NCBI GenBank assembly: GCA_037953745.1
Contig: JBAKBP010000688.1
Location: 124,001 to 188,000, forward strand
Source: Lithodes maja
Lineage: Eukaryota > Arthropoda > Malacostraca > Decapoda > Lithodidae
Reading direction: 5' to 3'
DNA: 64,000 bases
Part shown: one piece after another, positions 10,363 to 21,039 of the stretch
Numbering within the stretch: the stretch's first letter is position 1
Layout: every line of letters begins with the position of its first letter
Notes under the pieces: model-generated
Seen by the model: the letters and a program-made list of their open reading frames with translations, nothing else
Database searches by the model: none
Told to the model about the DNA's origin: nothing
Position numbers and translations under genes: made by a program

Positions 10363-13300
10363 CATTTTGCAATGGAATATAAACGGATACCAAACTCGCC
10401 TCCGTATGGGAGAATTACAACGATTACTTAAATTATATTCACCATTATGCATTTGCCTCCAACATGTAGGCAATTTTGTTGTCCCCCCCCAGGCATTATA
10501 CTGTTGCTGCTAGCTCCCCTATAACCCCTTCACATCTCCGAACGGCCATCCTTGTGCACTATAAGTGCGTATTTGTTCCTGTCACCCTTGACCCCAACCC
10601 TTTTCAAACAACTGCCGTCTCCATTTCATTACCAAACCTTCCTTCCTTGACTGTTTGCTCCTCCTACAATCAACCCTCCTGTCATTACAATACTTCAGAC
10701 CTTCATCAACTAGTACAACAACTGACCCCACCGTACCTTATTCTGGGCGACTTTAACGCACACTCTCCCCTTTGGGGCAACCCAAACACAGACATCCCAG
10801 GCGATAAAATTGAAAAATATCTCCTTCATTCTACTCTTTGTTGTCTCAACTTTGACACCCCCACCTACAGATCTGCTACCCACTGTACATTTTCCGCTGT
10901 TGATCTTTCCTTTGCCTCGGATGACGCAGCTCCCCTATTTGACTGGTCAGTTTTACAGGATCGCTTCTCCAGCGACCACTACCCTATACTGCTTAAGTAT
11001 TTGTGCCCTGCATCCTCCCCTCAAATATCGAGTTATAATCTCTCTAAAGCCGATTGGACGTCTTATACGCACTCCTCTGCAGACGTTTCGGACTTCTCCC
11101 CTACCTCTTCCCCTGCCCACAATTTTGATTATTTTTCGTCCTTCCTGAACTCCATTGCACGCACTCATATCCCGCTTACCTCCTCGCTGACGCACCCTCG
11201 CCAGGTCCCTTGGTGGGCGCCCACTCTAGCCCAAATGATAAAATTCAAGCATCGTGTGGAACGCCTTCTTAAGCGTCTGAGTGTTAGGCAGCGGCGTTTA
11301 AAGACTGTTTCCCCCCGGCTTTTTTCCACTAATCGTTACTTTGACCTTATAACCATCACTATTGAAAAAATTGCCCTTAAAACGTTCTATAACAGGATCT
11401 GTGCAGTTGTCAAACGCAGTATCCTTGACAACAAGATACTTTCATGGCGTTCATATATCTCGTCCTTCAATTCCCGCACCCCTCTCTCTACTTTATGGAA
11501 AAAGTTTCGCAGTATCAACGGACGCACTGTACGGCCTCCACTCTCTCCACTCACAGACCCTGCCTCGGACTCGCTTACACATGACCCCCTTGACATCGCT
11601 GCCATACATGCCAAACATTTCTGTCACGTCAGCTCAGACCAGTCATTGCCTCGTCAATTTCTTCGTTATAAATGTATGGAGGAATCTCGCCCGCTATCTT
11701 TTCATAGCGGGAAAACACATGAATATAACACCCCTTTTTCAATTCCGGAATTGCGACACGCGCTCGACCTGTGTACAGACACTACTCCTGGCCCGGATGG
11801 ATTCTCGTACGCTCTCATCCGTCACCTCCATCCACGTGCGCTACAACATCTTTTACAACTGTACAATCAGTTTTGGATAAGTAGCTACTTCCCACCGTCT
11901 TGGCGGCATGCTTACACTATACCCGTACCGAAGCCTGGAAAAGATCATAGTCTTCCCACAAATTACAGACCGATTGTGCTTACCTCATGCCTCTGCAAAT
12001 TAATGGAAAAAATTATCAATCCTCGACTTTTACATTACGCTGAGTCACATGCCCTCCTATCCCCATATCAGAATGGTTCCCGCCCTGGCCGTTCTACACT
12101 GCACTCACTTATTCGCCTTGAACACCAAATACGTGATGGGTTCTCCAAGAACCAACCCACAGTGGCAATATTTTTTGACATTGCTAAGGCTTATGACACA
12201 ACATGGAGACACAGGATTTTTAAAAATTTACATGATTCTGGCATGCGGGGTCCTCTTCCCTGCTTTTTACAAAATTTTCTCTCTAACTGTACATTCCAGG
12301 TCAAAAATAATGGTCTCCTATCGGACATTATGTCACAAATTAATGGAATACCACAAGGATGTGCCCTTAGCAGCTTACTCTTTATTATGGCGATCAATAG
12401 TGTCATTCGCAGCCTCCCACCTGAAATATCGTATAGCTTGTATGTGGACGACTTCGCAATATATTATACTTCTCCCAGTCTGACTCACATACAACGGCGT
12501 CTCAACATTGCTCTAACATCCATCCGCTCTTGGGCATCCACTGCTGGTTTTCAATTTTCTGCTGAAAAGACTAACGCCGTTGTATTCTATAGAAATGTTC
12601 GACATTTACGTAACCAGTCCATTACTCTCACCATGGGACATTCTAATATTCAGATCCTTCCACGTACCAGGTTCCTTGGTTTAATCTTTGATACTCACCT
12701 CAATTGGAAGAGTCACATTGCCTGCTTAAAGGCACGTTGCCTCCAGAGAATGAATGTTCTGAAAACAGTCGCACGAGTCCATTGGGGCGCAGATCGCGCT
12801 ACGCTTTTACTGTTCTACAGAGCTACCATCCTCTCAGCCCTAGATTATGGTAGCCCTGTCTATGGCACGGCCTCTGCTTCCACATTAGGAACCCTCGACA
12901 GCGTACACCATTTGGGCATCCGCATTAGCTCGGGGGCATTCCGTTCCTCTCGTGTCTCCAATATCCTATGTGAGGCTGGGACCTTACCTCTAGCCTACCA
13001 CCGTCGATTAGTCCTCATGCGTACGGCTGTTCGCCTCCGTCATGACCCAACTCTACTAGAACTATTCCATTCCACAGATAACTATCGTTCAACCATTCCA
13101 GTGCCATTCCCGCTATTGTCTCGCCAATTGCTCTCCACTTACAGTATCACCGTTCCTCCCATAACTCCCCCTCCTAGTCACATCACTCCGTGGACCCTAA
13201 AACACCCTACAGTTTGCTTTCACTTAGCAGATCAACTTGATGCCCAAGCCCCATCTCAACGTCGACATCTCGCTTTACAACATCTTGATGATCACATCCC

Positions 13301-14129
13301 GGCTGTTTTCATTTACACCGATGGCTCGAAAACTGCGGATGCCGTGGGTTGCGCTGCAGTCTCAGACCATGGCTTGTCTCAAAGTACCTTACACCATCAC
13401 TCCACGGTTTTCACTGCTGAATTATGGGCTATTCAAGGTGCTTTAAGCACCATCTCTTCATTGTCGAGGAACTCTCCACGGGTCGTTATCTGTAGTGACT
13501 CAAAGAGTGCACTGCAAGCCTTATGTGTATTTGCCCCCAAGGACCCATTGGTCAAGACTATCATCCACACAATACACAAATTACAGTGCGCTAATCGTTC
13601 CATCACGCTGTGCTGGATCCCCGCGCATGTAGGAATTCCCGGGAATGAGCGTGCAGACTTCCTCGCTAAGCAAGCGTGTCATGGTACACCCTCTACTACT
13701 TTGCTGCGTTCGGAGGATATGCTCCCTGTCCTCCGTCGCCATGTTTATGACGCTTGGCGAGTTGAGTGGAGAGCGCAACCATTAACTGGCCACCTTCGCT
13801 CCATTAAGGATGACATACACTTGTGGCCCTCTTCAATTGATGGTTCACGTGCAGACCAAACCCTATTAACTAGATTACGTTTAGGCCACACGCGCCTCAC
13901 ACATGGTTACCTGATGTCCACCCCTCGTGGTCCACCACCTGAATGCCAACATTGCCATACATCATTGACTGTTTTTCACTTTCTTTGTATTTGTCCTGTC
14001 TATGCATCTGAAAGACGGAGATTCTTGCTGAACACCTCATTACATGGCATCCTCTCTGACTCAGACTCTTTCAATTTCACCCCTATTCGCCACTTCCTGA
14101 GAGCGATAAATTTATACAATGACATATAA
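10352..14129 (+). pseudogene. I-type LINE ORF2: endonuclease, reverse transcriptase, RNase H (one frameshift)
   Basis: Starts at the ATG at 10352, overlapping the ORF1 stop by 11 bases. ILQWNINGYQ opens the APE endonuclease; a run of eight C at 10483-10490 shifts the frame, after which SYNQPS, LGDFNAHSPLWG and SSDHYPILL follow (to about 11000). RT motifs: TPGPDGFSYALI (11790), PGKDHSLPTNYRPI (11950), FFDIAKAYDTTW (12180), GIPQGCALSSLLF (12350), YVDDFAIYY (12440). RNase H: YTDGSK (13316), FTAELWAI (13420), SDSKSAL (13496), WIPAHVGIPGNERAD (13615). A Cys/His cluster CQHCHTSLTVFHFLCIC closes the protein (about 13950). All key catalytic residues are present; the C8 slip could be genuine or a sequencing error. 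Confidence 0.9.
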
Positions 14130-14254
14130 CTGCTGACATATATGTGACTTTAAACTCTGTACCACCTCCTCCACCACTAGCCTTGAGAGGGCCTAGGCCC
14201 AGTGGGCTAGTATAAAATAAAAGCATCATCAACAACAACAATTATATATTTATA

Positions 14255-15476
14255 AAATAATCTAGGATCACTTTCACATTTATTTACTATGTTCTTCTCA
14301 TAGTTCATTTTAACTTGCCTAATTATGTTAACATATCTATTCCTCTCCTGTTTATATTTATTCCGATTACTCTCAGTGTTCCTTCTTCTTAATCTAGCCC
14401 AAGCTGCATCACGCCTACCCAAAGCTCTTTTGCATTTCAAATTAAACCAATCTTTCTGCTTAGTAAAATTTCCAGTTTTATATCTTGGGACAAACAGATT
14501 GGTTCCTACTCTATAAATTTCGAGGAATCTACTATATTTACCTTGTACGTCCTGTTCCTTCAAAATAAGATCCCAATCTACTCCCTCTAAATATCTTTTC
14601 AAGGATACATAATCAGCTTTACTATAATTTAATCTGTCATTTATGTAGCTATTGTCTAATCTATTGGCATTACTCGAGGTCAACTTCCATTTTAGTAATA
14701 GGTGATCACTTTTACCTACAGGACATAGATAGTTTATATCACTAATTTCGTGAGGATCCTTTGTAAAAATCAGATCGAGTTTAGAAGGTTCGTTATTACC
14801 CCTCATTCTTGTATTTTCCTTCACATGTTGTGCAAGTACATTTTCCGTAACCAACTCCACTAGCCGACTTCCCCAAGATCTCTGATTTGGCCCTGCATCT
14901 CCCGATTCCCAATCAACCTCACTACAGTTGAAATCTCCTACCAAGATCAATCGATTCTTCCTTAAAAGCAATCTTCTCAACGACTGAATCATATCCTCGA
15001 CCATCTCCTCAAACTCCAACTCCCTCCATGCTCTGGTCTTTGGTGGCATGTAAGCTACTGCTATGTCTAGCTTTTTTCCTTCTATATCATTGAGTTCAAC
15101 TGCCATTATTTCTGCCTTGTCATTATTTAACTCCACTTGCTTTGCTGTCATAGGGTTCTTAACTAATACTGCCACTCCACCTCCCCTTTTTCCCTTTCTA
15201 TCATATCTCCATATATTATATCCTTCACTAAACACTATATTGCTGTCAAAAACAGACTATCTGTGGTTGATCCTTTCTTAATATATCATCCAATTCTACC
15301 TTTTTACTGTTTATTCCATCTATATTAGTGTAGTAGCACAGTATATTGGAATCCTCCTCCTTGTTTCTCTTCCCTCCCTGCCTCCCATCAGGTTCACCTC
15401 CTCTTCCATCCCCTCCCTGACCTACCTCCACATGCCCTGCTAGTTCTATTCTCCTCCCTCCCCCCCCCCTCCACAA
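14255..15476 (-). pseudogene. LINE A ORF2, endonuclease part
   Basis: The APE-type endonuclease nicks target DNA to prime reverse transcription. The N-terminus reads NILCYYTNIDGINSKKVEL, then the frame breaks after PQIVCF near 15246 and resumes at DSNIVFSEGYNIW. The expected TETK/TETW block with the catalytic glutamate is missing at this point, so a small deletion has inactivated it. Further on come GGGVAVLVKN, VGDFNCSEVDW and SDHLLL (the conserved DFN and SDH motifs). The segment ends at DPRLFYKYI, where the I-type LINE has inserted; the ORF2 continuation is at 7197. A very A/T-rich 13-bp duplication marks the join. Confidence 0.82.
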
Positions 15477-15680
15477 TCTCCCGCCCCTCCCTCACCATCT
15501 CTCCGTCCTCGGGCTGATCCACTACCTGACTCACCGTCTCCATCCCCTGCTCCTCCCTCACCATCTCTCTGTCTTCGGTTTGATCCACTACCTGACTCAC
15601 TGTCTCTATCTCCTGCTCCTCCCTCACTATCTCCTTGTCCCCGATTTGATCCACTACCTGACTCACTGTCTCCTTGTTAA
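15476..15680. repeat. 66-bp minisatellite in LINE A ORF1, 3 units
   Basis: Three in-frame 66-bp units (22 codons each) encoding ETVSQVVDQ followed by variable acidic residues and VREEQE. Unit divergence is a few bases. Adjacent 15460-15475 is a C-rich run that may add length variation. Confidence 0.85.
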
Positions 15681-15922
15681 TTTCTCCTCGTATTTTCCGT
15701 TCTTTCTGACTCTGAGTGTACCACTTCTTTAGTTTCCCTTCCTTTACTCTCCAAAAAAAAATCCTTTTCTCCTCATCTGACAATTTTCGATTTTCATCGT
15801 CAGCCCTTGCTTGAACTTCTCAACTTTTCCCTTTCCTCTATGCTTAAGTCCTTTTTCACCCTAATATGTTTCATTCCAGTACAACTATTTAGCCTCCAGC
15901 TTACAATGGTTAATGCTTCAAC

Positions 15923-15956
15923 CTATCTATCTATCTATATGCTCAGGCCCAATCCC
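15923..15956 (-). mobile_element. 34-bp 3' stub of an RTE LINE with 9-bp TSD
   Basis: The insert reads as four TATC-like repeats followed by TATGCTCAGGCCCAATCC, the same as the extreme 3' end of RTE-2 at 56627-56660. It is flanked by TGCTTCAAC at 15914-15922 and again at 15957-15965. It splits LINE A ORF1 after SVVEA; removing it with one TSD restores the frame. This is a severely 5'-truncated retrotransposition. Confidence 0.88.
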
Positions 15957-16182
15957 TGCTTCAACCACTGACCTAGATTTAAACTCTGCTTTTATCGGTC
16001 TCATCTCACCCTTTTTATATCTTCTTAGCCGTCTTACTTCGTCCAGTTCTCTCCCCCAATCACAGCCTTCGTCTAGACACTCCAATATTTTCTTTACTTT
16101 GTCCTCATCCCTTCCCCTTCTCTCCCTCATATCTGCTGAATGTTCTTCAATGTCTCCAAAAATTATTATGCTTTTACCTCTA

Positions 16183-17066
16183 TCTACTGTTTCCCTCACT
16201 ACCTTTTCCTTGCTCTTCAAAACCTGCACTACATTCTTCTCAAACTCTCTTTTCTCTTTTTCTCTCTCTTCCACCTGCTCCTTCATGATTTCTTCCAATG
16301 CATCCACAGCATTCCCCACCCTTGTCCACTCATTTTTCTCCTCACTTATTACTCCCTTTACTTTCTCACTTAAATGGCCCTCATACTCCTTTAGCTGCTC
16401 CTTGAGTGCCATGTTCTCTGCCTCCAGCTCATCTACTTTCCTTATCACAGCATCTAGGTTAGCAATTAATGGCCCATCTGCAGTTGCCACTGAAGTGGCT
16501 CCACATATTTCTGTCAGTGACTCCACCTTCACACCTATATCTCTCCTCCAATTCTCCATAACTCCCTTCCATCTTAACAGACCCATCATCTGTCTCTTCA
16601 CCACAGTCAATTGATCCTCCACTTCATTACCCTCTGCCAGAAATCCCTCAAATTCATAGCTCTCTTCATCTCCCAATAAACTCTGCCTCCGTTTGCCTTG
16701 GCCGGCCATTGATTATATTTATGTAGCCTACAGTTAAAAATATACAAAACACTTAATAAAATTACAGTAAAATTAAACTACTACCTGGGATAAACCCAGG
16801 TAGCGCCGCCCCCGTTTGTGTCACCCTATCTTGAAAAAAGAACAAATGGAAAAAATAAATAGAAATGGGTGTTTGCGAGGTCACCACGAGCAGGTGGGGT
16901 ACGACTTGATTACCTTCCTAAGAAGGTAACCCAACCGAGGTGTCGCAAGTACTAGGCAAAGATGAAATTGAAAACTTTAACCGTGTTTTGGGCCTTCAGC
17001 AGTAGCAGATACGTCACTCGGAAAAACTAAACCTCATTGGTTACGATACTGCCACTGCGCAAAGCT
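16183..17066 (-). repeat. 5' module shared with LINE B (copy A)
   Basis: This 884-bp block and 46567-47452 are nearly identical, with only scattered single-base differences and a 3-bp indel near 16310. It spans the U4 tip, the 5'UTR and the coiled-coil N-terminus of ORF1. Beyond 16183 the two LINEs have unrelated ORF1 sequence, although the reading frame continues through the junction in both. Confidence 0.92.
17027..17066 (-). other. U4 snRNA-derived 5' tip of LINE A
   Basis: Read on the minus strand from 17066, the first 39 bases match the 5' end of U4 snRNA from nucleotide 1 (AGCTTTGCGCAGTGG and onward) with one difference, G to A at U4 position 26. After GGTTTA the match weakens, although TCCGAG and a CTGCTA-like word follow in U4 order. 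The U4 3' half and Sm site are absent, so this is not a U4 gene. The same tip starts LINE B (47452). The U4 sequence is recalled from established knowledge; an alignment would confirm it. Confidence 0.85.
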
Positions 17067-18479
17067 GTGATGTAGGCGGCTTTCACTACGCGTTATTATG
17101 CTTCCTTTTATCTTTCTGATGAGGTAGCTTTTTCTTCTCTGACGTTCCCAGCGTATTTTTCTTCACGTAGTGAAGTTTTTTCTGGGTCCCGAGTCAGTTC
17201 TTCCCTTTGCCGGGAAATTTTTGCGACAGTGGTGTGTTGACGGTGGTTCCTGTTGTGATATAATTCAGTGCTTTTTGTTTATATTACGACATGATTACTT
17301 TTGATTTCCGTCTGCCTAGGCCTAGCCAGCCTCTCGTAGCTTTGCCACATGTACAAGTGTTATTGATTTATGTTATAAATATGTACTACTGTGTCATGTG
17401 TGTCCTGGTTTAGTTGTGTATTGGCTATTTCCACGGACTATTCGTGTGTTCTGGATTAGTTGTGTATTGGCTATTTCCACTAACTAATTATGTGTCCTGG
17501 GTTAGTTGTGCTTTGGCTAATTCCACGGTCTATTTGGTGCGTTCAGATTGAATCTGAACGGGGTGGGTTGCCTTTTCCGGTGGGTTTTCTCGGTTACACC
17601 ATGAAAACCCGGCTGGTTGCCGAGTTTTAATCACGCGTGTTTAAAAAAGGCTTGTTTCCCCCTGCGAGTGGTGGCTTGAGGCTCTCCAGGACTGCGTCTC
17701 TGTGGTGGTGCCTGTGTTCAGGCTTACTGTGTTTCCCGGCGGGATGATTTTACCCATTACCCAATGTTCATGTGTTCAAGTGTTCATGCGGACACTTGTT
17801 GAGTTTAGTTTTTCCCGGTTTTGCAAAGCCAGTAAAACTAGGCTGTTTGTTGATTGGTCTTTCCTCCCCGGCGATCTTTTGAAAAGAAGTGGGGATAGGA
17901 ATAATTGGGGGGTAACGTTATACTTAAATTCACACCCGGCGGTTGCACCTGGGGAGGGTGGGATTAACTGATTTGCAATTCAGTGTAGTTGACCAGACAA
18001 TTGAGGAATACGATAAGTATCGCCGCCATTCAACATACGGCGATTTAGGACGCTTCGGGAGAAGCCAGATCTAGCATTTTAGACAGGCTTCCCAGTTTTT
18101 GATCTGCGAGATAATACGGGGGCCGGCGTCTTTTTATGGGTTTTCCAGTAAACTTAACAAACACCACTGGGAAGACTGCGTCATTTATAAAAAGCCATGC
18201 TGGTCTTTATATCATGTCAGAGGATATTCATAAATCTTTTGGACAGGTTAAGATATTCTGAAATCTTTAACTATGAACCTCCCGCGTAGCGAGCCGTGAT
18301 AGTTGTGTATTAAGTCTCGTTACCCGGCGGGTTATTCAACACTTGTGTTCGATCATGTTGGTGTAGCCTTATGAGCATTAATTCCTGGAAATTTCTTTTT
18401 TCCAGGGCTGAGTTCCGGCGGGTCTATAGAGAACCTGGAGTAAACCCGGGGGTGGGTTCGTTTTCCACCAGTCTCTGCC
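17067..18479 (+). other. DIRS-1 5' noncoding region after LINE A
   Basis: Unique DNA between LINE A and the gag-like frame. It contains about three imperfect copies of a 60-bp unit (GTGTCCTGG, TTAGTTGTG, TTGGCTATTTCCAC) at 17397-17540. No credible coding region is seen; the open frame at 17702-17971 shows no recognisable features. Confidence 0.55.
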
Positions 18480-21029
18480 ATGGCTACCCTAGACCCTGTT
18501 TTTGCTTTGTGTGTTACACCCTCCTGTTCAGGTATCCCTATCTTTGCACACACTCTTTGCATTAGATGTGTTAAATGTTTAGATCGCTCAAGGGGTTTGT
18601 GGGTGACGGGGAACTGTACCTTCTGTACTCAATTGAGTGTTGAAGTATTGCGAGACAATGATAGACCCGCGGCGGTCGCTTTACGGGAAGTCAGGCAGCT
18701 GTTGTCCACTTATGCTACCACAGTGGCTCATAAAGCGCTTCAATGTGATAACGTAATTCTTTGGGATAAATTACTGATTGAGCACCCCCCCTATTAAACG
18801 TACCTCTAGAGTAATTGTACAAAAGTCGGCAGAGACTGGGCAGGGTACAGTACTTACTCTGGCCCCTAGCACATCTAAGAGACCTCGTGAACCCACTCCC
18901 CCGGTGACAGCCTCCACGTCACGGGCGCGGTCCAGGTCGCCCCTCAGACAACAGCCGCCTAGTCACTCTTCTTCACCTGCGAGAAAGAAGAGCAAAGAGG
19001 AAAAGTCCAAGGGCAGTTCTAGTGATAAATCTGAGAAGTCCAAGAGCAGTTCTAGTGGAAGATCTAAGTCACACCGCAGCCACAAATCTTCCAGGAAAGA
19101 TTCTCAGGAACGAAAGGCCTCCCGGCGTTCGCCGGAGCCTCGTGCCTCACTTTCTGCCTCTACTCCCGACTTATCTAGTATCCAATCTGATCGGGCGGGA
19201 GTGGTGTCAGAGACTGTGGTGGGGGTGTTACCGGCGGACAGTTTACCAATGGATATTGTAAACTTAGAATTAGAGAGTTCTGTGGGCAGTGATCGCCCTT
19301 TAGAAGGGTCTAGTGGGGGCTCAGTGGTTGATGGTGTATCTGACTCTCAAGGGAGTTCGGGCCAAGGCCTGGGTGTATGGCGGTATTCCCAACCAGGGCA
19401 TGAAGCCCCATGTCTGGTTCAGGAGCCACAGGTACTGGCGGATGTACACCGGGACGCTGTGATCCCATCATCCATTCCAGACTTAACATGGCACCACGAT
19501 GGGATTCAGGCTTCGGCGGAATCCTCTCATGATGGGCCAGATGACAAGGATGAGGTGTCTATAATCTCTGACATGGAGGTGCAAGAGTTGGGTTCAGTTC
19601 TAGACGACTCACAGGATAGGAATGATTCACCTCTTAGTTCTTCATCTGCTAAATTTGTCACGGCGGAGGAAATAGATAGGTTATTAGCTACTGCTCTAAC
19701 TAAAAATTTTGGCCAACAGCCGGAGACTCCTACAGTGGACCTGGGAGCTTCCATGACAAGTTCAAGTGTTCGGCCTCTGATTGCTTTCATTGCTTTAACT
19801 AAGATTCCGCACCCTCCCTCTATATCACTAGGCCTGCTTCGGCGGCACTGACTACTTCTAGTGTAAGAGTAGTAGCGGATGTGAATCCTCCCCCTTTAGA
19901 TAAAGCACCGTTAAGAACGGTAGCTATGCCCCTTTTATACGGTCCAGATGATTCATGGGTACAAATGGTCCCAACTAAGCCAGAGGTAACCCAGCCCACT
20001 TTGTCAGGGGAACTTCCAGTGCCACAAGAGTGGGTAATCCAAGGAAATAAATCTAGAAAGTTACGAGCTTTAGATATTATGGGTAATGTACTTTATGTTA
20101 ATATTAAGGCCATTCCGAACTATTATCACCATGACTATTTTGTGTATACAGCTACACCTGCACTACCCCCTGCATCAGCTTCAAAACTGTTTTCTGACTG
20201 GACCAAGCATGACGGTTTTAATGATATAAAAGCACTGTCAGCTCTCACTCCAGAATTAGATTTACAAATGGTCACAGGCACAGCCGCTAACCCAGTGTTG
20301 AAGGTGGGGCAGTTGGGTCCAGGACCTTGGGTGGAATGGGAGGTAGAGGCTCAGAACTTTGCGACCACCTTCACCTCAAAATCTTCGCACCAGATTCCTC
20401 AGGACAGCCATTCTTGGTTCTCTCTGCCAGTCTTTTCGGCCGGCGGAGTGCCATCTGCTTTGTTTGCTTTTTTAGCTGCCCCCAAAATCAATCTATGCGA
20501 ACTTAAAGATCCTTTCACTATACCTTCCCCAGCTCACCTAGACCGGGAGTTTAGGCTACAGGGGAAGGCGTATAGACTTTTTTCCCAATACATTGTTACG
20601 CACCAGGTGGCGAAATCTATGCTCAGATCTACTCAGGCAATCGCGGACGCGGATGTCAGAAGATCGATTGAACTAGCTCGGCGGTTACTCCTTCAGACGT
20701 CTATTCAGTCGTTGGGGGATATCCGTACAGCCTTGCTCGAGGCGGTGCGGGCGAGACAGGATCTTAGGATGTCCCTGGTGAAGAAACTAACTGATGGAAT
20801 TGCGAACCAGGTGGTCATGTCGCCGGTGCTAACCCCCTATTTAATGTCCCCTGATGTGTGGAGAACTGTTTTTAACATGGCTCAGGCCTTTAAGCACATA
20901 ACCGCCCCTTCTAAGAAACCTGCTTTTAACTTTCCCAAACCCAAACCAGTCGCAAAAGCTCAGCCGGGTGGGTCAAAGCCCTTTCATATACCTAAGTCCT
21001 CGTCCCCCCCAAGGTCAGTACAGGTATAA
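18480..21029 (+). pseudogene. DIRS-1 gag-like ORF (two frameshifts)
   Basis: Begins at the ATG at 18480. The first 105 codons contain a Cys/His cluster (CVTPSC, CIRCVKC, GNCTFC) suggesting zinc binding. A run of seven C at 18785-18791 then shifts the frame into a Ser/Arg/Lys-rich region (SRSRSP, KEEKSKG, SGRSKSHRSHK) and an acidic stretch. A second shift near 19800 leads into the conserved part (19881-21029): NPPPLDKAPL, PLLYGPDDSW, EWVIQGNKSRKLRA, PALPPASASKLFSDW, PAHLDREFRL, with a basic Pro/Lys tail. The DIRS-2 gag (37000-42480) is homologous throughout the last part. It probably forms the nucleoprotein particle. Confidence 0.8.
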
Positions 21030-21039
21030 ACAAGGTAAG

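Larger units (their letters stand above)
7210..14241 (+). mobile_element. Full-length I-type LINE (RNase H-bearing non-LTR retrotransposon)
   Basis: 7032 bp bounded by a 13-bp target duplication, TTATATATTTATA at 7197-7209 and 14242-14254. It begins CCCCCGCTCTGCC, has a 444-bp 5'UTR, ORF1, an overlapping ORF2 with endonuclease, RT and RNase H, a 112-bp 3' tail region and ends in CATCATCAACAACAACA repeats. The ORF2 RNase H places it with the I/Nimb/Loa group rather than CR1 or RTE. Only one in-frame stop in ORF1 and one homopolymer frameshift in ORF2 are seen, so it is young. It sits in LINE A ORF2. Confidence 0.92.
15394..16709 (-). pseudogene. LINE A ORF1 protein (coiled coil)
   Basis: Starts at the ATG at 16709 (MAGQGKRRQSLL). 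The first 175 residues are a charged, heptad-rich coiled coil, likely for multimerisation. Next comes SIIIFGDIEE and a basic segment (about residues 180-255) common to ORF1 of this LINE family. The frame is closed early by the RTE stub at 15923-15956; without the stub and one TSD the frame continues, through at least one further shift, into a WRVKEGKLKKWY segment (15783 onward). It ends with three copies of a 22-residue repeat, ETVSQVVDQ with acidic variants (about 15480-15680). No zinc knuckles are seen, unlike LINE B. RNA binding is expected for ORF1 proteins but not shown here. Confidence 0.75.
4904..17066 (-). mobile_element. LINE A, CR1-like non-LTR retrotransposon
   Basis: Read on the minus strand: a U4 snRNA-like tip (17066-17027), a 5'UTR, ORF1 (from 16709), ORF2 with APE-type endonuclease (15476-14255) and reverse transcriptase (7197-4971), and a short 3'UTR ending in a TAAATACA-type tail at about 4904. 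The body is interrupted by a 34-bp RTE stub, a full I-type LINE (7210-14241) and a piggyBac MITE (5917-6396). The RT C-terminus with RGDMIMMYK and LEYAAVVWSP-like segments is typical of CR1-like elements. It lies in the DIRS-1 5' region. Confidence 0.85.

Noticed and set aside
17027..17066. U4 snRNA gene
   Set aside because: Only the first 39 or so nucleotides match; the Sm site and 3' stem are absent and the match begins a LINE in two places.
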